NCBI GenBank assembly: GCA_030737835.1
Contig: CM060856.1
Coordinates: 13,619,116-13,683,115, forward strand
Direction: 5' to 3'
From: Acorus gramineus
Lineage: Eukaryota; Streptophyta; Magnoliopsida; Acorales; Acoraceae
Length of the DNA: 64,000 nucleotides
Position 1 is the first letter of the stretch. Every line of letters starts with the position of its first letter. Of the stretch, positions 47,966 to 59,510 are shown in pieces. Both the position numbers and the translations under genes were made by a program. A model generated the notes under the pieces. The model was given only the letters and a program-made list of their open reading frames with translations, was not told where the DNA came from and ran no database searches.

Positions 47966-48827
47966 CACCCAAAAAACCTTAGATCCACAAATATTTTTCT
48001 TCTTCTTGCCCTCTCCGATTGAGGAATCTTCAATCGGAGCGGGGGAGGACTCTTGGTATCCATATCTTTGACATCCATATCTACATAAGTTTCTCTTCTT
48101 CTTTCCGACTCTAATTAGAGAGTGTTCATTAGGAGCGGGGGAGATCTTTTAACCGTCGTCCGCACATTGCCTGATCACCCTATCGCAACGGGGTACCAAA
48201 AAGTCCTCCCCTGTTGCGCCGTCGCCTGTCTCGGCCTTCGTAGTAGTCACGCCCTTCTCGCCCTTCGTAGCCAGTCGTCCGCCCGTGAGCCCGTGAATCG
48301 TCCGCTCGTTTTTCCGGATGCATTCACGGGCATACGCATGAGATCGTCAACCAAGATCCACCAACCAAATATCAATAACAATAGGTAATCTATTGATTAT
48401 TTAAAATATCAAAACAATAGAATCATCCATCATGGTGCGGTGAGTCGTGGATCCCGGCAATATTTTCCACCATCTATCAATATATTCCACGACTCGACAC
48501 ACGAGCATCGTCCGCCGCACGCGTAGAACTGCGAACTCCTCCTCCGCAGGCATCGACATGTCCGATTCAATTCATGGACTTCTTGCAGAGGATCATGTAC
48601 ATAGGCGTGAAGTCAACCCGATCCTTTTCAATGACGTTGCCCTCTACGGAGAGATCGTTTGCTGTTGTCGTCGTAGCCTCCAGCGTCTCCTTGTCATCGT
48701 CGTCTACGCTGCCTGTCTGCACTAGTCTGTCATGTCCTCTGTGTGCACCTCCGAGCGCCTCCATGTTCACATCCTCTCCGAGCGCCTCCGCGAGCCCTAT
48801 GCGTGCTATCTGATCTTGTGGACCATC

Positions 48828-48973
48828 GACTCCGACAGACTCAGGAAGAGCGGGAGCGACTCCGACAGACTCAAGAAGAGCAGGAGCGACTCCGACTGAC
48901 TCAAAGAGCAAGAGTGACTCTGACTGATTCAACGAGCGAGAGAGACTCTCACTGACTCAAGAAGAACATGAGT
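48828..48973 (+). repeat. 28-30-bp tandem repeat inside the small LTR element
   Basis: Five consecutive units starting GACTCCGAC or GACTCTGAC at 48,828, 48,858, 48,888, 48,916 and 48,944. The plus frame reads Arg-Leu-Arg-Gln-Thr-Gln-Glu-Glu-type repeats in the first units, then shifts because two units are 28 bp. Confidence 0.8.
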
Positions 48974-49100
48974 GAAGTAATGGATCCCAAAAGACAGATG
49001 ACGACTATCAATTCACAAAATTGAATTATTTGATTATTGGATTTGTTTGTTATTTTTGTGCAAACTCTAAGAGTTCTACCATTCAGAGTTTGGAAAGGGA

Positions 49101-49280
49101 TGTTAAAGAGTCATTATTATGAGAATATTGACTCTTTATTATTGTTATCATGATATTATTAGTTTTCTGGTTTTCGTAGTTTCCTTTTCTGATATTTTAG
49201 GTTTTCCTTCATGTATCTACAAATAGAGCATTTGACTCTTCTAATACAATAACAAGAATTCCCTTTTCTTTATTTTAACA
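49101..49280 (+). repeat. 3' LTR of the small LTR element
   Basis: 180 bp, TGTTAAAGAGTC...TTTTAACA, followed by the second GATAT. Confidence 0.92.
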
Positions 49281-49736
49281 GATATTAAGAAAGGTTGAGA
49301 TACAAAAAAAATTAAAAAAAGAAAAAAAGAGATTCAAAAATAAGTTTTTTTCAAGATGAGCATCTAGGTGGACGTTGAGGAGTGGGATCTGTGCCTTCAT
49401 GGCTGTTTGTGGGATATAGATAGAAAGAGGCTTGGAGGTAGATGAAAAAAAAATAAAAAATGGCTTTTGCTTTATGTGGAGTGTGGAGGGTTAATTAAAA
49501 AAAAAGGGTTTGGGCACACCATACACGTAGATGATTCAGATGGATAATAGATGGTTGTTTTATTTTTTATTTTGTTTAGTTCCAAGCTGTTGCTGTTAAG
49601 GGAATTTCATATGTAAGTAGGGCTCATGATCTTTGAGCCCTAATTAAAATCAATCTACTATAAAAAAATTCAAATGACCTAAAACAAATTAAAAGGTTCT
49701 AGAAATAAATAAATAAAAATCTAGGGGGGTCCCATG

Positions 49737-49754
49737 CCCCCCCCCCCCCCCCCC
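49737..49754. repeat. Poly(C) run
   Basis: Eighteen consecutive C, preceded by 'ggggggtcccatg' and followed by 'gttttatggtcggtgcgccactga', a stretch resembling a transposon end. The length may be unreliable in sequencing. Confidence 0.7.
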
Positions 49755-49944
49755 GTTTTATGGTCGGTGCGCCACTGATTATCATACTACATGCAAAAGA
49801 ATAAGATGGGACAATGCAACACAGAAATGACGTTTTAGACCCAGTTCGGACAAGAATGTCCCAGGTGATTCAGATAAAAAGCGAGTCTATGTATTTGAAG
49901 CTTGCGAGCGCGTGGTGTTGCTTATTCAAGGTAGAGTTCAGATG

Positions 49945-52085
49945 ATCTTTTAAAGATGCGCATAGAACATGCAACAGATCCATGTAATTATCGATTCAAA
50001 TATATAATATCAACAGATTTACATGTGTTTTATCCAACTGGTAAACATATATATATGCCTTCGTTGGATAAAATAGGATTGAATGGATATTACATTGTCT
50101 TTTCTTTTCTTTTTTTTTTATGTAAAGACATCGTCTATGATTTTTTTTTATTTATGTAATTAAAGGAAACACTGTCATTTAAAAAAAAAAAAAAAAAATT
50201 TCTACTCTAGATGGTGTAAGATAGGTCACTGGTAGGAGAACCCAAAACGCCTGTGGAAACAAGTTTTTTTTAATTACCGAATTAAATATAATTAAATATC
50301 CATGTATTATAGAGAGACTTTTTTAAAAGCCCATCTGTATGAGCATGTGAACAAAAAATACCAAATATAGAGAATATAATATTGGAAAATGATACATCGA
50401 GCCTTTATTGCAGCTTCAATTACAATTCATATCGGTTTTCTGTTTTTTTTTAAATCATACACTCTCCAAATGAAGTGAATGCTGTTATATGAAATAAAGT
50501 ATATACTGAGATACATTAGTATATTTTTTATAAAAAAAAAATTAAAAAAAATTTTGTCATATACTATAATAAAACCTTAAGCACTATAATAACGTAGTAT
50601 ATACTACGTTATCATAGTATATGGGACTGTAGAATAGGCTATAAAACGGACTGCATGTATCAGCTGTCCTAATTTTCTGTCTCTGAAAAATATGAATCAG
50701 GCCCACAGGGACTTGAAAGAGAGAGCATTTATTATCTTGAATGTGAAAGTTTGGCATGATATATAAGCTTTATTTAGAATTTTAATATTACTGTTATCAT
50801 GAATGTGAAAGTTTGTATGAGTTTGTCCCTTAATTGCGTGGATGAGATAACGTTTGGTAGTGGGATTATAAAACTGATTTTCTATAAATGTTGCGTTTAA
50901 AACTGATTCTGCAGAAAGCTACTACTCCCAGCTTTCTTTAATCGCAACTTTTAAGAATTATTTGTCTGGAATCTGTCTGTAGGAAGCTGCAATGATAAAA
51001 CTATTTAGTTGCACAATTACATAATCAGCTTTCTATAAATGTAAAAGTTGTTCAATGGCAGAACCAAATGATGCATAAGTGACACTGGGACAGCTTTATA
51101 TATTACTGTTTTTTACCAGCATGATACATAAGACGTGGTGATTTACGTGGTGATTTTACAATCCACGCTGAGCTTATTTTAATGAAATATATATACTAGA
51201 TTTAATGATTTATTTAGACATGACGAAGGTCGTGCTACCGAGTACACAACCGATGCTAACATTGCACTTTTGCTGAATTAACCCTGACGGGTCAGGCCTA
51301 AAGTAACATGCTGCATCATAACATAACTAACATATATAACCCTACATTTAAGACAAACAAATTTCTATTGAAAAATAAATAACAAAATAAAAAATATGAT
51401 AAAAATAACACTTCATTACAAAATAAAAAAAACATTAAAAATAAAATAAAAATTCACAATAAATCCTCAATAACTTGTACTTTATGAACTAATTTTACAA
51501 GGGGTTAAAGTTTGAGGATAAGTTATCTTAATTTTAGAAGATAAAAAGTCTATTGATTTTGTTCTTATTCACGTTTGTCAAAATTGGAACAAATTAAAAA
51601 TATGGATAAATGTTATTCTAACATTTAGATGAAATAAAAAATCTTTATTTTCATTTCAAAATCGTGACAATTGTTTCCACTTTATCCTCATTTTTTTTTT
51701 ATATCAAACGAGATAAGTTGTCATCTTTTACTTATCCCATTACCAACAAGCCCTACAAAAAAATGTTAGAGACAAGTGACAACCCGGTCTTTCATAACCA
51801 GATTTATAGCATTAATATATTTTAAAGTATATACTTCTTTGATTAACTAAAAAATATAAACTCGATTGAATGATTACATATCTTTTGACAAAATAAATAT
51901 TTAGATAATAGATTAAAAAACAGTGGGGGTTGTTGCAAGGATTATGTATCGGTGCTTAGGTATACTTTTAGATAACATTAGGATAATCCGGCCTGTATGC
52001 AGTTTTCACATATTTATATTATTTTTGTATATACTTTATAAAATTGTTGGTGTATACTCTATTGAATTAAAAAGTTAAAAAAAAA
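49945..52085. repeat. Third segmental copy, left part
   Basis: 49,945-51,265 matches 1-1,345 and 51,292-52,085 matches 3,165-3,963 (and the start of unit B). Only about 27 bp separate the two pieces, whereas the first copy has 1.8 kb between them. More diverged than A from B. No gene. Confidence 0.75.
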
Positions 52086-52343
52086 ACAGTAACAATGAAA
52101 GTTTCATAATTAAACCACATTGACTACATTATTGGAGAATTCTTGGGTCCGACACAAATGACAAAAAAGTCATGCATATGTAAATTAGGATAATGCCAGG
52201 GAGACCAGGGACAGCCTCAAATGAAGTTTGAAGAAAGTTCTCATTTTTTTTTAATGAGTGAATCTTGTCCAATAAGATTTGTGTTTTGAGGGAAAAAATA
52301 TATATATATTTTAATTTTGATTGAATTGATTCTTTTTTAATAG

Positions 52344-52868
52344 AGAAAAATCTAAATAACACTATGAAATCTATATAATCTTTTAACTTTTTTTAAAGTC
52401 TATATAACTCCTTGAAAATATATATGCAAATTCAAATAATCTCCTCAGTTAAATTTCTGTTAACAGATGAGGAACATTAATATTATGTTTTGTTAACCTT
52501 GACAATAAGGTACACTAGAACTCCCTACAATTTGTCAAACATGCAGAAAACTTTCTGTACATAACGATTTTACCATTTTAGATAGATTTTAAACTTGTAA
52601 TCCGGGGGAGGGGGGTAAAATCGTCACTCACAAAAAGCTTTTCACATTTTTAACTAATTATAGAAATTTTTTTTGTATACTATGTATTAAACTAAGATTA
52701 ATCAAACAAAATATTTGCATAATAATATAAATCTTTCAATAAAAATTTAGCTCAAAAGACTATTTGGATTTACATAAGTATTTTTAAAAATTATATAAAT
52801 TTTTGAAAAAAGTGAAGAGATTATATAGATTTTAAACTGTTTATAAGTGATTATTTGAATTTTTTTTA
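52344..52868. mobile_element. Inverted-repeat MITE-like element, diverged copy
   Basis: GAGAAAAATCTAAATAACAC start and inverted GATTATTTGAATTTTTTT end. A second, 3'-truncated copy with near-identical flanks lies at 53,504-53,828, showing a local duplication (52,240-52,680 is repeated at 53,395-53,828). Confidence 0.6.
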
Positions 52869-53394
52869 ATATATATAAAAAAATGAGATATAAGAGATAT
52901 AAGAAGATATATATCTCAGTCAATCGCTGTCAAGTATATTAAAGTGTATTTAGAGCAATGAAAAAGACACCATGTAACAACAACCAATAAATTAATAAAA
53001 CAGTCCAACAATGATAATAATAATAATAAAACCGGGTAGACAGTTTGTCACTCCCAGACGCCTTCTTAGACTTGTGAATGTACTTTTTTCATCTCTACCA
53101 AGGATTGAAAACGTTAAAAAATTTCTTGTCGCCTCGTCTCTTTCTGATGCCAATGTATGAAAAAGATCGGATTACGTGTAACGCGTGTCAGAACAATTTA
53201 ATTATTTAACACAATCATGAATTTTTAATTTGATTTTGTTATTATGATTAAGATATTTTGTTAGATTTTAAAATTAAAATTTAAAATTAATTAAATTTTA
53301 AAATTAAAAAGATAAGATCAGTTATATTAATCAATCAAATTGTTCAACAGGTCACCCGTTGGACCTAATTAATCTAATCCCTATATTATAATCT

Positions 53395-53828
53395 CAAAAA
53401 AATATCCTGATTTAATGAGTGAATCTTGTCTAATAAGATTTGTGTTTTGAGGGAAAAAATATATATATATTTTAATTTTGATTGAATTGATTCTTTTTTA
53501 ATCGAGAAAAATCTAAATAACACTCTGAAATCTATATAATCTCCTAGCTTTTTTTAAAGTCTATATAACCCCCTGAAAATATATATGCAAATTCAAATAA
53601 TCTCCTCAATTAAGTTTCTGTTAACAGATGAGGAACATTAATATTATGTTTTGTTAACCTTGATAACAAGGTACACTAGAACTCCCTATAATTTGTTAAA
53701 AATTCAGAAAGCTTTCTATACATGATAATTTTACCATTCTAGATAGATTTTAAACTTGTAATCGGGAGGAGGAGAGTAAAATCGTCATTCACAAAGAAAT
53801 TTTTATATTTTTAACAAATTATAGAAAG
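53395..53828. repeat. Local duplicate of 52,240-52,680 with truncated MITE
   Basis: The shared 'aagatttgtgttttgagggaaaaaatatatata' flank and the first two thirds of the GGAAAAATCT element. Ends abruptly at 'ttatagaaagttgg', where unit-type sequence resumes. Confidence 0.65.
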
Positions 53829-53834
53829 TTGGAC

Positions 53835-55895
53835 TGAAAGTTCCACATGCATGGACCCCGCTTCCAGACAGAGATGGCATTATTGGACCACATGGACAGA
53901 TGGACTACATTATTGGGGAATTCTAGAGTGCGACACAAATGACAAATAAGTCATGCATATATATGTGAACAATATATATATATATTCGAAATTAGGATAA
54001 TATCAGGGGGACAGGGAGACATGATAGCCTCAAATAAAGTTTGATGACAGTTTTTAATTTTTTTAAATCTTGTCCAATAAGATTTGTGTTTTGAAAAAAA
54101 AAAAAAAAAATTGATTGAATTGATTCATTTCTTTAGAAAAAATCTAAATAACCTTGTAAACTATCTTAAATTCATATTATCTCTTAGCTTTTTTTAAATT
54201 TTATATAACCCCTTTAAAAATAAAGTACACTAAAACTCCCTACAATTTATCTAAAATGTAGAAAGCCTTCTGTACATGACGATTTTACCTCTCTAGATAG
54301 ATTTTAAATCTGTATTCAAGGAGAGGGGGCAAAATCGTCATTTATAAAGAATCTGTCACATTTTCAATACATTGTAGATTGTTTTAATTTGGTATTCTAT
54401 GTTTTCAACTAGGATTAATTAAACAGAATATTCGCATATAATAATACAAATCTATCAATGAAAATTTAGCCCAATAAGCTATTTGAATTTACATAAGTAT
54501 TTTCAAATGATTATATGAATTTTAAAAAAAGTCAAGATGTTATATAGATTTCAGATTGTTTATAGGAGGTTATTTGAATTTTTTTCTTTTAATAAATATA
54601 AAAAAATGAGATATATATCTTATATTAGAGCATCTCCAATCTTATACCCAAACATTAACTCAAATTTAAATTTAAGTAAAAGTTACCTAAAATCTTCTTC
54701 AACCATTTATTTATACTCATACAAAATCAAGTTTTTACTCAAAACTTTACCAAAATCAAGGGAGACTTAAATCTTTACTCAAATTTTCAATATCTTTTTT
54801 TTTCTTTAATCTCCACATTTTCTTCCAATATGACATTTTTTTTCCTTCAACTCTACTTTTAGTTGAATTATATTAGATACATTCCCACCTCCCAAAATTT
54901 TCACCATCTCTTGAAACAAAAAAAAAAAGTGGTCTTATTTCTTAAGTCTTCATATTTGTTTTTTAACTTCTTATTTTTACTCCAATAAAAAATATTATTT
55001 TTACTTTTTTTTTCCAAAAAATGGATGACTATAATTTTTAAATTTAAATATCTATAAGGGAAGAAAAATTGAATAGTAAAAATGTTGGGGAAAAGGACTT
55101 TGAAAATGTTTATAGGAAATAATTAGAAGAAGATGTGAATTTTTTAAAAGATTTAAGTAAAACACAAAGTGATGGTTAGAGACACATCATATCAAATCAA
55201 GCTTTTACTCAAATTTTAAGTGAAATTTGAATATAGATTTTAGTAAGGAGTGAAGATGGTCTAACAAGATATATATCTCACTCAATCACTAACAAGTATA
55301 TTAAGTGAAAATACTCTTATGTAACAACAACCAATGAATTAATAAAACAATCCACCAAAAAAATATAATAATAATAAAACAGCGAAGAAAGTTTGTCCTG
55401 AATCAAATGGTCCAACCTCACTGCATGTTAGACGCCATTTTAAACTTTGAATCGAAAAGGTCGAAATTTCGTGTGGCCTCGTCTATTTCTGATACGCATA
55501 TATGATAAAGATATGATCGGATTACGTGCAATAGGTGTTGGATCATTTATTAATCGACGCTATCGGTGGTCTTTTAATTTTATTGAATTAATATAACTGT
55601 GATATTTTGTTAAATTTTAAAATTAAAATTTAAGATCAATTAAATTTTAAAATTAAAAAGATAAGATCGGACTTAAATAATTAAATTATTTAACATGCGT
55701 TGAATATAATCTAATCCGTATATTATAATCTACGTGCATATAGTATAATCTAATAAAATTTTGAATAGTTTTTTATTTTTTTTTATCCAAACCAAAGTAT
55801 GTTGATACAAATGTATTTAATTAAATGATTGATCCACGTTAATTTTCCTTATCAAATTAATCAAAGATTGTGGTTGACAGTATAGTTCAACTATA
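53835..55895. repeat. Third segmental copy, middle part
   Basis: Matches 4,350-6,440 and 28,740-30,830, including its own MITE at 54,135-54,586. No gene. Confidence 0.75.
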
Positions 55896-55896
55896 T

Positions 55897-56345
55897 ATAC
55901 AAATATATTATCCTCGGTGAACTCCCAAATTTGGAGACCAAAAAAATATCCTGATTATATATGTGTGTGTGTGTGTGGTCTCATAATTGTGTGACCTATG
56001 CATATATTTCAAAATAATTATCTTTGAGAAAAATTCAATTTGTATATATTTTTATGTGAAAAAAGTGTATATTTGCTATGAAGAGTTTTATGTCGACTAT
56101 GTGATGCATCTTCACTAAAGAATTCACCAGTATCTTTTCAAAATATATAATCACAACACATCACCAACACTTATGTGTATATTGTCAATCTTTTTTGGCT
56201 TGGTAAATGAAGTTTGTCATTCATTTATAACTTCACAGGATGTGCATTAGCTCATACAAGATGGGATGGAAGTTCATGAAACATGGCAGCCCCAGATGAT
56301 GGGACGATGGAGACCCATCGAATTAATTTAAAGCAATTTTTAATT
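55897..56345. repeat. Third segmental copy, piece matching 8,776-9,230
   Basis: Joins directly to the previous piece at 'atatatacaaatatatta', an internal deletion of about 2.3 kb relative to unit A, apparently at a shared 'tacaaatata' word. Confidence 0.75.
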
Positions 56346-56370
56346 TAATTATTAAGGATATTTGTATCCG

Positions 56371-56416
56371 TCGGTTCCAATATCCTTGGATTCCTCCGCA
56401 GGAGTGGTCTCTGTAA
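56371..56416 (-). pseudogene. Exon-2 fragment of a fourth peptide-gene copy
   Basis: The minus strand reads ..TTACAG|AGACCACTCCTGCGG and then GAATCC..GGAACCGACGGATAC, clearly the beginning of peptide exon 2 with its acceptor. Where the cysteine tail should begin the sequence jumps to unrelated DNA and soon stops. The intron side continues with (AG)n (56,452-56,480) and promoter-distal sequence to about 56,620, but exon 1 is gone. Confidence 0.65.
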
Positions 56417-56449
56417 TTATCACACACACAAAGAAAAATAGGTTAATCC

Positions 56450-56483
<34 letters not shown>

Positions 56484-56639
56484 TATAAAATAATCGATGT
56501 TAATATATGGGTTTTTTTAGTTTCATATAGGTTTCAGAAAATGGAAATAAAAAGTTTACGTAGGTTGTTTGGATTATTGGATTCATAATTCTACGTGGCA
56601 GTCACGTTTATATGAAATAAGTCAGTTTACATGAAATTT

Positions 56640-57600
56640 TTCAAGAATATTTCATTTACTAAACAGAGCTTCAATAAATGATATTTAAATAAATCTCTAC
56701 AAAATACGAAAAATCGATATAACTCTTTGAAAACTTATAAAAATTAAAAAAAAATCTTTATAAAATCTACAAATCTCCTTAAAGTTAACTATAAATTTGG
56801 TTATTGTATTACAATAGTTTATCAAATAAATTTTTAAAAAATATTACAATAATTTTTTATGTACGATTAGAGTCAATGTACAAGATCTACTAGTTTTCGG
56901 TTACAATAGAAAATAAAATAAATATTTTTTTAAAAAATAGAAACTTGAAGAGATTTACAAATTTTATAGGATCCCCACCGTCTCGAGCATTAAAATAATC
57001 AGGTGTACTCACATGTTTACATTTTGTTGAAGGCATATACGTCATAACATCTATTGAATTAAAAAAAAAATGTTTCTGAAATCGATTGGGATTACACACT
57101 GTTTTTTAATGACTTATCATAGGTGTCTGAAATTGATGAGAATGGGTTTACACACTGTTTTTAATGAAGATCATCCGACAACAATGGGGAAGAAAGTCTA
57201 GCTAGTGGTGCGGCAGGCCCGTGTAATAAGAAACAGCACCACAGGACGTTCGAGTGTTCCACATGCATGCATGGACCATACTTCAAGACAGAGCTTATAA
57301 TTGGACCACATGGACTATACAGCACCGGATATTTCTAGATCATGCATCTGTGAATAAATAAATATATAATAAAATATTAATAAAACAATGAAGGACTCCT
57401 GATTGAAAGGTCCCAGTTTCCTCGTACACCTTAACTTCATGCATAGACGCCTTTTTGGACTTCCGGGTGTACTTTTTTCTTCTATCAGGCTTTCGGATGT
57501 ACTTTTTTTTTTCTCTGTAAACGAAACTCGACTGAAAAGTAAAAAATTTGACAAATTTTGCGTAGACGTCATTGCATGGGTGAACAGCATTCATGTATCG
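56640..57600. other. AT-rich stretch with scrambled unit pieces
   Basis: No gene. 56,690-56,800 resembles the GGAAAAATCT MITE interior. 57,165-57,320 ('gatcatccgacaacaatgggg ... gaccacatggac') matches the stretch at 28,645-28,800 that unit A has lost. Confidence 0.6.
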
Positions 57601-57641
57601 CCTCATCTGATTTGTATTTGAATATATTATATATTAATCTT

Positions 57642-57766
57642 TGTTAGTATATGAAAAGAATGAATCAATCATATTATTAGGATTTGTATTCAATATTTAT
57701 AGTACAAAAAAAAAATAAGGAAAAGACTAATCTACCCTTAACCCTAGCATATATATACATTTAACA
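57642..57766 (-). repeat. 3' LTR of Copia element 2
   Basis: 125 bp; on the minus strand TGTTAAATG...CATATACTAACA, preceded by the polypurine tract TTTGAGGGGGG (57,767-57,777). Confidence 0.9.
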
Positions 57767-57778
57767 CCCCCCTCAAAC

Positions 57779-59510
57779 TCATGGTGGATCATACACCGAG
57801 AGTTTGCTCAACAAGAAATCATACCGCTGAAGTGTATGAGACTTTGTGAAAAAAGTCTGATAACTGAAGAGAAGAGGAAATATATGGGAGTGATATAGTG
57901 CCCGCAATAAAATGATGACGGACGAAGTGACAATCGATCTCGATGTGCTTCGTACGTTCATGAAATACTGGATTGCTAGCAATCTGAATGGCGCTCTTGT
58001 TGTCACAATATAGGGGAGTAGACGCAGATAGAATGACGCCCATGTCAGAGAGGAGGCGTCGAAGCCAAACAACCTCAGCAGTAGCAGATGCCATAGCACG
58101 ATATTCGGCCTCAGCACTCGAACGAGAAACAATGTCTTGTTTCTTGGCCTTCCAAGATATAAGAGAGTCCCCAAGAAAGACACATATACCAGTTGTGGAT
58201 TTTCGATCTGTGACATCTCCTGCCCAATCAGCATCAATATAAGCACGAAGTTCAAGAGTAGAAGAAGACGGTAACAGCAGAGCACGAGATATAGTGCCAC
58301 GTAGATAGCGTATAATTCGAAGAATTGCTGCATAATGAACAGTACGAGGGGCAGCGACAAACTGACTGACAATATGCACAGCATAGGCAATGTCAGGACG
58401 AGTGACAGTGAGATAGACGAGGCTTCCAACAAGCTGTCTATAACGAGTAACATCAGAAAGTGGTTCTCCATCGTCGGGTCGGAGCTTAGCATGAAGCTCA
58501 ATAGGAGTGGGAGAAATGCGATCATCAGTTAGACATGCACGGTCGATCAAGTCAGCAGTATACTTGCGTTGGGAGAGAAGATAACCACGTGGAGCAGAAG
58601 CAACTTCCAAGCCTAGAAAATAGCAAAGTTTGCCAAGATCTTTCATCTCAAATTGACGTTGAAGATGTTGCTTGACCGACTGTATATGAGACGAATCATC
58701 GCCGGTGATGATCATGTCATCAACATAAAGCAGCAGGATAGTACGATGAGGACCAGAGGTGTGAACAAATAAAGCTGGATCAGAGGAACTCGAAACAAAC
58801 CCAGCAGCACAAATAGCATCAGTGAATCGAGCGAACCAAGCACGAGGAGCCTGCTTGAGACCATAGAGAGCGCGGTGAAGATGGCATACATGACCAGATG
58901 AATGAGGAAGACCCGGAGGAGGAGTCATGTAAACCTCCTCTGATAAATCACCATGAAGAAAAGCGTTCTTGACATCAAGCTGATAAATGGGCCATTGACG
59001 AACAGAAGCAACAGAAATCAAAGTACGAACAGTTGTCATCTTTGCTACAGGAGCAAATGTCTCATCATAATCAATACCATGCTGCTGAGTGAAACCACGG
59101 GCAACCAACCGAGCCTTGTGACGCTCAATCGAACCATCAGAGTTGGTCTTGATCTTATAAACCCACTTACAGCTGATAGGAGTCTTCCCTGGAGGAAGTG
59201 GTACAATTTTCCACGTATGAGTGCGTTGTAATGCACTAAGCTCCTCTGCCATAGCACCTTCCCATTCTGGAATGCCGACAGCCTCACGATATGATTGGGG
59301 CTCCCAATGAGTGGAAACAGCTGAAAGAAAACACTGAAAACTAGGAGAAAAAGAATCAGAGGCAACCAAGCTGAGTCGTTGAGGAGGTCGACGAGCGCGA
59401 GGCGGATTGCGACGAGGAGCAACTGGTGCGGAAGCAGAATCGTCTTCTGGCGAAGCAGCATCAGGAACAGGTGTAGGAGTAGACAGAACCGTCCCACGTG
59501 AATCATCCGA
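57779..59510 (-). pseudogene. Copia element 2 reverse transcriptase and RNase H
   Basis: One long minus frame covers reverse transcriptase (WEGAMAEELSAL.., CKWVYKIKTNSDG, ..QLDVKNAFLHGDL, the catalytic LLYVDDMIITGDD, TRPDIAYAV) and RNase H (AYIDADWAGDVTDRKSTTG, SRSSAEAEYRAM). The catalytic YVDD and RNase H acidic residues look intact. Near 57,850 a frameshift moves the last ~20 codons (TKSH..LLSKLSVYDPP, stop at 57,781-57,779) to another frame, and a further shift near 59,510 separates it from the upstream part, so the polyprotein is broken. Confidence 0.9.

Larger units (their letters stand above)
47774..49280 (+). mobile_element. Small non-autonomous LTR retrotransposon (TRIM/LARD-like)
   Basis: Complete 1,507-bp element: two 180-bp LTRs, a perfect 5-bp target duplication GATAT on both sides (47,769-47,773 and 49,281-49,285), a primer site TGGTATCAGAGC right after the left LTR and a purine-rich tract GGAAAGGGA before the right LTR. 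The LTRs differ at roughly 16 positions. The 1.15-kb interior has no gag or pol motif; it is GC-richer, with a leader containing 'gagcgggggagg' and a 30-bp tandem repeat. It must have depended on proteins from other elements. Confidence 0.92.

Noticed and set aside
48122..48955. Arg/Ser/Thr-rich frames inside the small LTR element as captured genes
   Set aside because: Short, overlapping on both strands, and dependent on a tandem repeat whose units of 28 and 30 bp do not hold one frame.
49737..49790. Poly(C) followed by 'ggtcggtgcgccactga' as a transposon terminus
   Set aside because: No inverted partner found upstream within the window.
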